Shown: one piece after another, positions 1 through 5,482 of the stretch | Position numbering within the stretch: position 1 is the first letter of the stretch | Layout of the letters: every line of letters begins with the position of its first letter | DNA from: Gemmatimonadota bacterium | Lineage (GTDB): Bacteria > Gemmatimonadota > Gemmatimonadetes > Longimicrobiales > Gaopeijiaceae | Length of the DNA: 18,023 nucleotides | Assembly: GCA_007129525.1 (NCBI GenBank) | Contig: SKVI01000385.1 | Span: forward strand, 1-18,023 | Direction of reading: 5' to 3' | Notes under the pieces: model-generated | What the model was told of the DNA's origin: nothing | Databases searched by the model: none | What the model saw: the letters and a program-made list of their open reading frames with translations, nothing else | Position numbers and translations under genes: made by a program

Positions 1-308
1 AATATCAACTCCTCGAGAACCACGACCGAGTCGTTGATGGGCGGGGGTTCCGCCTGGCTGAGAAGGAGCGTGGCGGCGACCGCGGCAGCAGCCACCGTCC
101 CCGGAACCAGCAGGCGACTCCATGACTCCATGACCTGGGCGAACGTCACCCGCGCACTGCGTTGACGCCGTAGGAGTTCGGGCATGGCTTCGGCCATCAC
201 CCGATCCTGGAAGCGGGCCCAGTACCACACATCACTCCCACCCGGATCCAGCTCCTCGAAGTCCGGAGTCCGTCCGGGAATGTCGCTTGTCTCGTCGTCG
301 TGTATCAT
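1..308 (-). CDS. Putative anti-sigma factor-like membrane protein (C-terminus outside window)
   Basis: The ATG at 308-306 overlaps the sigma-factor stop (TGA 307-305) in an ATGA junction, so the two genes are translationally coupled. The 102 visible residues have an acidic N-terminus, then a helical stretch containing VWYWARFQDRVMAEA and PELLRRQR, then one hydrophobic segment at about residues 66-83 (LVPGTVAAAAVAATLLL), then a Pro-rich linker. This implies one membrane pass with about 65 residues in the cytoplasm and the remainder probably outside. A coupled single-pass protein directly downstream of an ECF sigma gene is typically its anti-sigma factor. No His-x3-Cys-x2-Cys zinc motif is visible, so this would be a non-ZAS type. 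The anti-sigma role rests on position and topology, not on sequence similarity I can recognise. The gene is cut by the window edge. Confidence 0.75.
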   Translation of the reverse strand, partial: MIHDDETSDIPGRTPDFEELDPGGSDVWYWARFQDRVMAEAMPELLRRQRSARVTFAQVMESWSRLLVPGTVAAAAVAATLLLSQAEPPPINDSVVVLEELI

Positions 309-880
309 CCGGTCCGCTCCCTTTCCTCCGCCCACGGGGGGGTCGAAAGCTGTTCACGAAGCTTCTTTCTGGCATAGTGGAGGTGCGACCGCACCGTGCC
401 TGATGGCATATCCAGGTGTTCTGCGATTTCCCTGTGCTTCCAGCCCTCCAGATCATGCAGAAGCACAATTTCCCTCTGTACCAAACTGAGCACATCCAGC
501 GCCCTCAGGATCCGGGCCCTGAGCTCTGCCCTCTCCGACACCTTCTCCGGACCGGGCTGACGACTGGGCACGGTGATGGGAATCGGCTCGCTCTGCCGGA
601 TCCGCTCCCGGCGCAGGAGGTTCCGACTCCGATTGCGCACGATGGTGAGAAACCATCCACCGAATCTGTCCGGATCGCGACACTCCTCGAGTCGGGCGAG
701 GGCCGCCGCGAATGCCTCCTGCGCGGCGTCTTCGGCGTCTTCGTGGCGTCGGGTGACCGAGAGAGCCACGGAGTACGCCGCTCGTTGATACCGAAAGACC
801 AGCTGTCCGAACGCCGCCGAATCTCCTTCAGACGAACGCCGCACCAGCTCGGCATCGCTGAGCGCTGTCAGTTCATCCAT
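305..880 (-). CDS. RNA polymerase ECF-type sigma-70 factor
   Basis: This is a group 4 (ECF) sigma factor of 191 aa, which binds core RNA polymerase and directs it to stress- or envelope-response promoters. Region 2 spans about residues 20-95, with VFRYQRAAYSVALSV, the region 2.2 motif EDAEDAAQEAF, and the WFLTIVRNRSRNLLRR segment that contacts the -10 element. Region 4 spans about 125-180, with LSLVQREIVLLHDLEG followed by the helix-turn-helix REIAEHLDMPSGTVRSHL that reads the -35 element. The frame is open for 34 codons further upstream, but ATG 880-878 (MDELTALSDAELV) gives the usual ECF length and start, although no good Shine-Dalgarno precedes it. The stop overlaps the next gene by 4 bp, which suggests a sigma/anti-sigma pair. 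Target genes and the inducing signal cannot be inferred here. Confidence 0.93.
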   Translation of the reverse strand: MDELTALSDAELVRRSSEGDSAAFGQLVFRYQRAAYSVALSVTRRHEDAEDAAQEAFAAALARLEECRDPDRFGGWFLTIVRNRSRNLLRRERIRQSEPIPITVPSRQPGPEKVSERAELRARILRALDVLSLVQREIVLLHDLEGWKHREIAEHLDMPSGTVRSHLHYARKKLREQLSTPPWAEERERTG

Positions 881-1234
881 AAAGACACCGGAGGCTTGAG
901 AGCTGTTGAGGCGGAGCGGCGAGAATCCTTTCCCTGCATACTGTACCATCGAAGGTATCCGGGTCGGTCGTTCCGGGGCCACCCCCCTCCCGTCTGGCGA
1001 GGGGTCTCATCCCAGAGGACCTGTCCAGCGACCTTCTACTTTGAGCGTATACCCCCCTGAAAGGTCAGAGTGGTCCTCGCAGGAGGAAAGGTCGGCAACC
1101 AGGCACGCTCAGGTGAGAAGCACGGCCAGATAAGAAACGCCGCCGCATGGAGGTTTGCGGCGGCGCAACTCGAAATTCAGGGGGGACCTCCCGCTCAGGC
1201 TCGTTTCCCGTGCGGGATCCTCCGCTCCGTCAGG
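881..1234. other. Intergenic region upstream of the ECF sigma gene
   Basis: There is no convincing gene in this stretch. It should hold the sigma-gene promoter, because the minus-strand terminator at 1128-1165 would block read-through from further upstream. A GC-rich hairpin (CCCCTC at 984-989 pairing with GAGGGG at 999-1004, 9-nt loop) lies about 100 bp before the sigma start. A TATACG box on the minus strand (1051-1046) could be a -10 element, but no -35 sequence sits at the right spacing. Short frames on both strands here lack ribosome sites and have no recognisable protein character. Confidence 0.5.
1128..1165 (-). terminator. Intrinsic (rho-independent) terminator, minus strand
   Basis: On the minus strand, CGCCGCCGC (1165-1157) pairs perfectly with GCGGCGGCG (1146-1138) around a 10-nt loop. 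The stem is followed at once by TTTCTTATCT (1137-1128), seven T in ten. A 9-bp all-GC stem plus a U-rich tail is the standard rho-independent design. The plus strand has no T-run after the stem, so the terminator acts in one direction. It would end transcripts from the candidate small ORF at 1235-1480, or read-through from the gene pair ending at 1729, and would insulate the sigma gene. Confidence 0.8.
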
Positions 1235-1480
1235 TCACGAGGCGACCTTCCAGCGGCCGAAGGGAAGTGTGGGGGTCGCGGGAATTCGCTCACCGTACAC
1301 GAATGCCCGAACCCGGGGGTGCTGACCGGCGAGGCGGGAGCCCACTCCGCCATCGGCAATGACGATCCCAGGAGCGTCACCGTTCCTGGCCTGCCCGTTC
1401 AGACCGGAGGCCGAAGACCGGGAATCCCGGGAGGGGTCGGCACCGGCCCCTGCCTGCGAGGCGTTCTTCTGGATCTTCAT
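1235..1480 (-). CDS. Candidate small hypothetical protein (81 aa)
   Basis: This is an 81-aa frame starting at ATG 1480-1478 (MKIQKNASQAGAGADPSRDS) with its stop about 70 nt before the minus-strand terminator. The N-terminal half is Ala/Gly/Ser-rich with charged residues. The C-terminal half has more ordered character (PGIVIADGGVGSRLAG, then HPRVRAFVYGERIP). Third positions are mostly G or C. The ribosome site is weak: only GAGCAAG lies upstream. The frame stays open upstream, so ATG at about 1546 is an alternative start. I recognise no family. The terminator shows that something on this strand is transcribed here; it could be this ORF, a noncoding RNA, or the 3' region of the upstream pair. 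Confidence 0.4.
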   Translation of the reverse strand: MKIQKNASQAGAGADPSRDSRSSASGLNGQARNGDAPGIVIADGGVGSRLAGQHPRVRAFVYGERIPATPTLPFGRWKVAS

Positions 1481-1728
1481 CGTTGGCTTGCTCGTGCGAT
1501 TGGGGAAACAGCTACCTCCGAGTCGCCAGACCACGTCACCTTTCATGGCCCGGGAGCACCGGTCGTGCTTCCCTGGGGTCGCAAGGGGCGTGCCCAAACC
1601 GGACAAACGTACAAACCCTTTATGGGCCGAACGTTAGAGATCTTGGGGGACACCTGAGGACCATCGTCCCGTGTCGTTTTCACACGGATTGGTGCGTCGT
1701 TTGAACACGGTGCCTCTCCGCCCTCCGT
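1481..1728. other. Intergenic region with structured sequence
   Basis: No gene is supported between the candidate small ORF and the stop of the unknown gene at 1729. The stretch holds the imperfect hairpin at 1549-1577 and a tandem hexamer ACAAAC (1602-1607 and 1610-1615). A weaker 6-bp hairpin lies at 1669-1687 (CCGTGT/ACACGG, 7-nt loop). On the minus strand CATAAA near 1620 could be a -10 element, but no clear -35 accompanies it. Confidence 0.45.
1549..1577. other. Imperfect stem-loop (possible RNA structure)
   Basis: Read on the plus strand, CCC (1549-1551), GGGA (1552-1555) and GCAC (1556-1559) pair with GTGC (1565-1568), TCCC (1570-1573) and GGG (1575-1577). The result is 11 base pairs with two single-base bulges (T1569, T1574) and a 5-nt loop. 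No T-run follows on either strand, so it is not a terminator. It lies about 70 nt upstream of the candidate small ORF on the minus strand and could be part of a leader RNA. The pairing is seen directly; the role is inference. Confidence 0.4.
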
Positions 1729-2250
1729 TCAACGCCCCCGGGTTCGCCGCCCCTTTCCGCCCCGCCGCCTGCCTCCTCCCCGCGCTTCGGAGGCGTCCTC
1801 CCCTCCCGAGGGGTCTACGTCCCGGAAGGGCCGGGAACGGTCCAGAAGCTCAGCCAGCTGCACGGGCGACAACTCCTCGAGGGAGCGGGCTGCGGTCCAC
1901 ACCTCTCGCCGGATTCGGTCCTCCGGGTCAGCGGCCCTTCGAAATAGAACCAGGAGCAGCAGGGCCCCCGAGTCCGGAGCGGTTCCGCTGCGAGTACGAC
2001 CACCGCTCACGGCAACCCACGACTCACCTTCCGCCTGGAACTCGATGCTGACCTCGGGCGCGGCGGACGGCTCAATCTCGTCCTCGGCCACCGAGTCGCT
2101 GGTCCCGGGCATGAGATCGCGAACGGGTGTGGGAGCCGGCGCTGGGCTGTCGGAGCCTTCGTCCGCGTCCGCAGGCGCGTCGGCCTTCGGACCCCGGACC
2201 GGGTCCGGGCCCGCCTGATTGTCGCCGGCGTTTGAATTGGGCTCGTTCAT
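1729..2250 (-). CDS. Hypothetical protein with disordered head and basic tail
   Basis: The gene encodes 173 aa starting at ATG 2250-2248, one base after the TAG of the PTPS-like gene. An AGGTGG ribosome site lies inside the 3' end of that gene, so the pair is almost certainly cotranscribed. Residues 1 to about 65 are rich in Pro, Ala, Asp and Glu and look disordered. Residues of about 67-140 look folded: SIEFQAEGESWVAV, then GGRTRSGTAPDSGALLLLVLF, then a helical segment ending LSPVQLAELLDRSRPF. The last 20 or so residues are a run of Arg, Gly and Lys (GGGRRRGGKGRRTRGR), a kind of tail often found in nucleic-acid or ribosome binders. I do not recognise the family. The W-V-A-V-x-G-G-R-T-R-S-G-T core is the best string for a homology search. 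Confidence 0.8.
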   Translation of the reverse strand: MNEPNSNAGDNQAGPDPVRGPKADAPADADEGSDSPAPAPTPVRDLMPGTSDSVAEDEIEPSAAPEVSIEFQAEGESWVAVSGGRTRSGTAPDSGALLLLVLFRRAADPEDRIRREVWTAARSLEELSPVQLAELLDRSRPFRDVDPSGGEDASEARGGGRRRGGKGRRTRGR

Positions 2251-2251
2251 G

Positions 2252-2662
2252 CTAGCCGTCCACCTGGCCGGCCAGCGCACCGCTTTCCCACAAGCGAACC
2301 CGCCGCAAGCGGGCCTCTCCCGGCACCCGGGGCCGGATCCGGTCCCAGAACCACCGGGCCAGGGATTCGGTGGAAGGTTGCATGACCCCGTCCCGCACCT
2401 CGGGAATGCTCTCGTTCAAACTTGTGCCGTCCAGCGGTCCCACGATGACGGCAAGAACGGCATCCAACCCCTCAAGGTCCGCCACGAAACCGGTTTCCGG
2501 ATCCGGCTCGCCCTCAACCACCACCTCGAGCTGATACTCGTGCTCATGCGGGTGAACCTGATCCCCGAAATGGGCCTCGTTCCAGGCCTCCGATTGATCC
2601 GGACGCCCGTAGTGGTGGGTTGCGACGAAGTTCACGACTCGCATGAGTGAGGTTTTCGGCAT
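2252..2662 (-). CDS. 6-pyruvoyl-tetrahydropterin synthase / QueD-like protein, catalytic residues altered
   Basis: This 136-aa protein has the PTPS fold signature. Members turn dihydroneopterin triphosphate into 6-pyruvoyl- or 6-carboxy-tetrahydropterin (BH4 or queuosine pathways) with a zinc site and a Cys/Asp/His triad. Zinc ligands are present as H16 (FVATHHY), H39 and H41 (HPHEHEY). The family segments TGFVADLEGL, LDGTSLNE and PSTESLARWF follow in order. Aligned by eye to the FGKC..HGHNY and LDH..LN consensus, the catalytic Cys is Gln35 and the catalytic His is Gly79, while Asp78 remains. The chemistry may therefore differ or be lost. The start is ATG 2662, with AGGAG 12 nt upstream; ATG 2644 is possible. 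Without other queuosine or folate genes nearby I assign no symbol. Confidence 0.85.
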   Translation of the reverse strand: MPKTSLMRVVNFVATHHYGRPDQSEAWNEAHFGDQVHPHEHEYQLEVVVEGEPDPETGFVADLEGLDAVLAVIVGPLDGTSLNESIPEVRDGVMQPSTESLARWFWDRIRPRVPGEARLRRVRLWESGALAGQVDG

Positions 2663-2797
2663 AACCGACAATCGCTCCTGGGGCTGCGGCCGGCCACGGC
2701 TCCGGAGTCGTGCCGACCGATGATGCGCACCGTGGACCCCACGGTCGCTGGAGGTTACTCTACGCCACCACGACGGTTCCTCCCAACACCCACTCCA

Positions 2798-4915
2798 ATG
2801 CCCCCCGCTCTCGACCCCTTCTTCGCTCCCGATTCCATTGCCGTCATCGGCGCCAGCCGCCGCCCCGGGACGGTGGGGTACCAGATCGTGGACAACCTGG
2901 TCACCCACGGCTTTCAGGGAGCCGTGTACCCGGTGAACCCGAAGGCCCGCGCCGTCCATTCCTTCCCGGCGTGGCGGTCGGTGCGAGACATTCCCGGGCC
3001 CGTGGACCTGGCCATCGTGGTGGTCCCAAAGGACCTGGTGCTGGAGGTGGTGGAGGAGTGTGGAGCGAAGGGGGTCTCGGCGGTGGTGGTCATCTCGGCG
3101 GGGTTCCGGGAGGTGGGGGAAGAGGGCGCACGGCGGGAGGCCCAGCTCATGGATCGGATTCGGGCCCACGGGATGCGCCTGGTGGGCCCCAACTGCATGG
3201 GGGTGCTGAACACCGACCCAGACGTCCAGATGAACGCCACCTTCGCTCCCACCATGCCCCCCGCCGGCCCGGTGAGCTTTCTCTCTCAATCCGGCGCCCT
3301 GGGGGTGACGATTCTGGACTACGCCGCCGAGTACGGCATCGGAATCCGGAACTTCATATCGGTGGGCAACAAGCCCGACGTCTCGGGCAACGACCTCCTG
3401 GAGCACTGGGAGACGGATCCGGAGACACGGGTGATCCTCATGTACCTGGAGACCTTCGGGAACCCCAGGCGATTCACCCGCATCGCCCGTCGGGTCGCAC
3501 GCAAGAAGCCCATCGTGGTGGTGAAGTCGGGCCGGACCGTAGCTGGAGCCCGGGCCGCGTCGTCCCACACCGGATCGCTGGCGGGGAAGGACGCCGCGGT
3601 GGACGCTCTGCTTTCGCAGTGCGGGGTCATGCGAGCCGACACGGTGGAAGAGCTCTTCGACCTGGCCATGGCCTTCGGCTCCCTGCCACTCCCCCGCGAC
3701 AACCGGGTGGCCATCGTCACCAACGCCGGCGGTCCCGGCATCATCATCGCCGACGCGTGCGAGTCCGAGGGATTGGAGGTGGCCCAGTTCACGCCGGAGA
3801 CCTTGACGGAGCTCAAGGGGCTTTTTCCCGAAGAAGCCTCGGTGCAGAACCCGGTGGACATGATCGCCACCGCCACGGCGGAAAGCTACAGGGCAGCACT
3901 GGACGTGGTCATGAAGGATCCGGGTGTGGACGCCGCCATTGCGGCCTTCGTCCCACCCCTGGGCGTGAGACAGGAGGATGTGGCCCATGCCATCGTGGAC
4001 GTGGCGCAGCGCCATCCCGAAACACCGGTGCTGGCGGTGCTCATGGGCCGAGAGGGGCTTCCCCAGGGCCGCCAGGAACTGCGGTCCGCCGGGGTGCCGG
4101 CCTACATCTTCCCCGAGTCCGCCGCCCGGGCCCTCATGGCGCTCTACACGTACGGTCGCTGGCTCGAGCGACCCGTCCAAGCGCCCAGGACCTTCCCTGC
4201 GGACACCGACGGAGCCAGGGCGCTCCTGGACCGCGCAGAGGCCGAGAATCGGAGTCGCCTGTTCGAAGACGAAGCCTACGAACTCCTGGAGGCCTATGGG
4301 ATCCCCGTGGTCCCCCACAGGCTGGTCCAATCGGCCGACGAGGCGGTGGCCGCCGCGAAGGAACTGGGCTTTCCGCTGGTGCTCAAGGTGGTTTCCCCCC
4401 AGATTGTGCATAAGACGGAGGCGGGAGGAGTTCGGCTGAACCTGGCTGACGAGGGCCAGGTTCGGGATGGCTACGAGCAGCTCATGGCCGACGTGACGGA
4501 CTACGACACCGACGCAGAGATCCGCGGTGTGCTGGTGGCGCCCTTCCGAGACGAAGGGCGGGAGCTGATTCTCGGGATGAGCACCGACCCCTCCTTTGGA
4601 CCGGTGATCATGTTCGGCCTGGGAGGAATCTACGTGGAGACGTTTCAGGATGTGGCCTTCCGCCTTCCACCGGTCACCGAACAGGAGGCTGACGAGCTCA
4701 TCCGGTCCATCCGGAGCTTTCCCCTCCTGGAAGGGGTGCGGGGGGAACCGGGAATCCAGATGGCGGCGGTGGTGGATGCCATACAGCGGCTCTCACAACT
4801 GGTGCAGGATCATCCACGAATCCGAGAAGTCGACGTGAATCCGTTCCTGGCCACCCCGGACGGCGCCATGGCTCTCGATGCTCGAATCGGGCTCACATCG
4901 GACCCGGACCCGTGA
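2798..4915 (+). CDS. Acyl-CoA synthetase (ADP-forming), fused alpha-beta subunits
   Basis: This 705-aa protein interconverts acyl-CoA, ADP and phosphate with the free acid, CoA and ATP (ACD family, related to succinyl-CoA synthetase). The order is a CoA-binding Rossmann domain (PDSIAVIGASRRPGTVG near the N-terminus), two succinyl-CoA-ligase-like domains (PVSFLSQSGALG; SSHTGSLAGKDAAVD; AIVTNAGGPGIIIAD), a linker, and an ATP-grasp domain from about residue 475. Phosphohistidine His257 lies in SSHTGSL and the second His538 in VHKTEAGG. Counted from ATG 2798 the first falls exactly at 257, as in the Pyrococcus alpha subunit. That supports this start over ATG 2720, whose 26 extra codons have low GC3 and no family similarity. 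The gene is divergent from the PTPS-like gene. Typical roles are acetate or branched-chain acid metabolism; the substrate is unknown here. Confidence 0.93.
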   Translation: MPPALDPFFAPDSIAVIGASRRPGTVGYQIVDNLVTHGFQGAVYPVNPKARAVHSFPAWRSVRDIPGPVDLAIVVVPKDLVLEVVEECGAKGVSAVVVISAGFREVGEEGARREAQLMDRIRAHGMRLVGPNCMGVLNTDPDVQMNATFAPTMPPAGPVSFLSQSGALGVTILDYAAEYGIGIRNFISVGNKPDVSGNDLLEHWETDPETRVILMYLETFGNPRRFTRIARRVARKKPIVVVKSGRTVAGARAASSHTGSLAGKDAAVDALLSQCGVMRADTVEELFDLAMAFGSLPLPRDNRVAIVTNAGGPGIIIADACESEGLEVAQFTPETLTELKGLFPEEASVQNPVDMIATATAESYRAALDVVMKDPGVDAAIAAFVPPLGVRQEDVAHAIVDVAQRHPETPVLAVLMGREGLPQGRQELRSAGVPAYIFPESAARALMALYTYGRWLERPVQAPRTFPADTDGARALLDRAEAENRSRLFEDEAYELLEAYGIPVVPHRLVQSADEAVAAAKELGFPLVLKVVSPQIVHKTEAGGVRLNLADEGQVRDGYEQLMADVTDYDTDAEIRGVLVAPFRDEGRELILGMSTDPSFGPVIMFGLGGIYVETFQDVAFRLPPVTEQEADELIRSIRSFPLLEGVRGEPGIQMAAVVDAIQRLSQLVQDHPRIREVDVNPFLATPDGAMALDARIGLTSDPDP

Positions 4916-4988
4916 CGGCGGCCCGCACTGGAACAGGCGCTGACCAACGGGGGCACCTGCGGGCACTGAAACACCGGAGGAAAGACGC

Positions 4989-5477
4989 GTGACGGAACAT
5001 TCCGAAGGAGTGGACCTGGAGCGCCCCCCGCAGGATGCCCAGCGGGACCACTATGTGCGAATCCTGGAGTTCTACCAGCACGTCCGTGACATCCTGCTTC
5101 AACTGCGGGCCGACGTGGACGCCCTCTCGACGCCCAGCGCCACCACCACCCAGGCCGACCGTCCCGAGGGCGTGGCCCTCTTGACCCGTCTCACATCGGC
5201 ACTGGACGAGGTCCTCGAGACGGCTCGATCCGGGGAGGGTCAGATCCACCGGGAGCTCACGAGACTCCTGGAGGAAGGAACCGACGGCGAGGATGATCTA
5301 CCCCCGGGACTGGCCCGGTTCGTGGCGGACCGGGCTTCGTCGCCGGGTTTCGAGTACGAGGTCGCACACGACCCCATCCGAGGCCGGGTCTTGCGGTGGA
5401 CCGAGCACACCGAGGACGGGTGGATTCGGGGAAGTGGGCTCCTCTACGAAAACCCCCACGCCTGGATCGAGGAGTAG
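4989..5477 (+). CDS. Hypothetical protein preceding a histidine kinase
   Basis: The gene encodes 162 aa from a GTG start, with a clear GGAGG (4976-4980) 8 nt upstream. The protein is acidic and mainly helical: helices at about 18-45 (YVRILEFYQHVRDILLQLRADVDAL) and 62-95 (LLTRLTSALDEVLETA; IHRELTRLLEEG) are separated by a Ser/Thr/Ala linker. The C-terminal 45 residues look like a small beta-rich unit (FEYEVAHDPIRGRVLRWTEH, then GWIRGSGLLYENPHAWIEE). There is no signal peptide or membrane segment, so it should be cytoplasmic. It follows the acyl-CoA synthetase by 73 nt and precedes the kinase by 5 nt, so it probably works with the kinase. I do not recognise the family; a regulatory or scaffold role is a guess from position. 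Confidence 0.82.
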   Translation: MTEHSEGVDLERPPQDAQRDHYVRILEFYQHVRDILLQLRADVDALSTPSATTTQADRPEGVALLTRLTSALDEVLETARSGEGQIHRELTRLLEEGTDGEDDLPPGLARFVADRASSPGFEYEVAHDPIRGRVLRWTEHTEDGWIRGSGLLYENPHAWIEE

Positions 5478-5482
5478 GACCC

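Noticed and set aside
984..1004. CCCCTC/GAGGGG hairpin considered as a terminator.
   Set aside because: The stem is only 6 bp and no T-rich tract follows on either strand.
305..1060. Several 60-215-codon frames overlapping the sigma gene on both strands.
   Set aside because: All are shadows of the sigma gene or of GC-rich flanks, with Arg/Ser/Pro-rich translations and no start signals.
1481..1620. Possible GEMM-type (cyclic di-GMP) riboswitch on the minus strand, suggested by AAAGGTGACG and GGAGGTAGC.
   Set aside because: The core GACGCAAAGCC is absent and the second helix does not form. Only the bulged hairpin at 1549-1577 is kept as a structure.
2663..4411. A 583-codon open extension on the minus strand, in frame with the PTPS-like protein.
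   Set aside because: It is antisense to the acyl-CoA synthetase and has low-complexity, His/Gly/Arg-rich composition. The PTPS fold begins only at MPKTSLMRVVNF, which has its own ribosome site.
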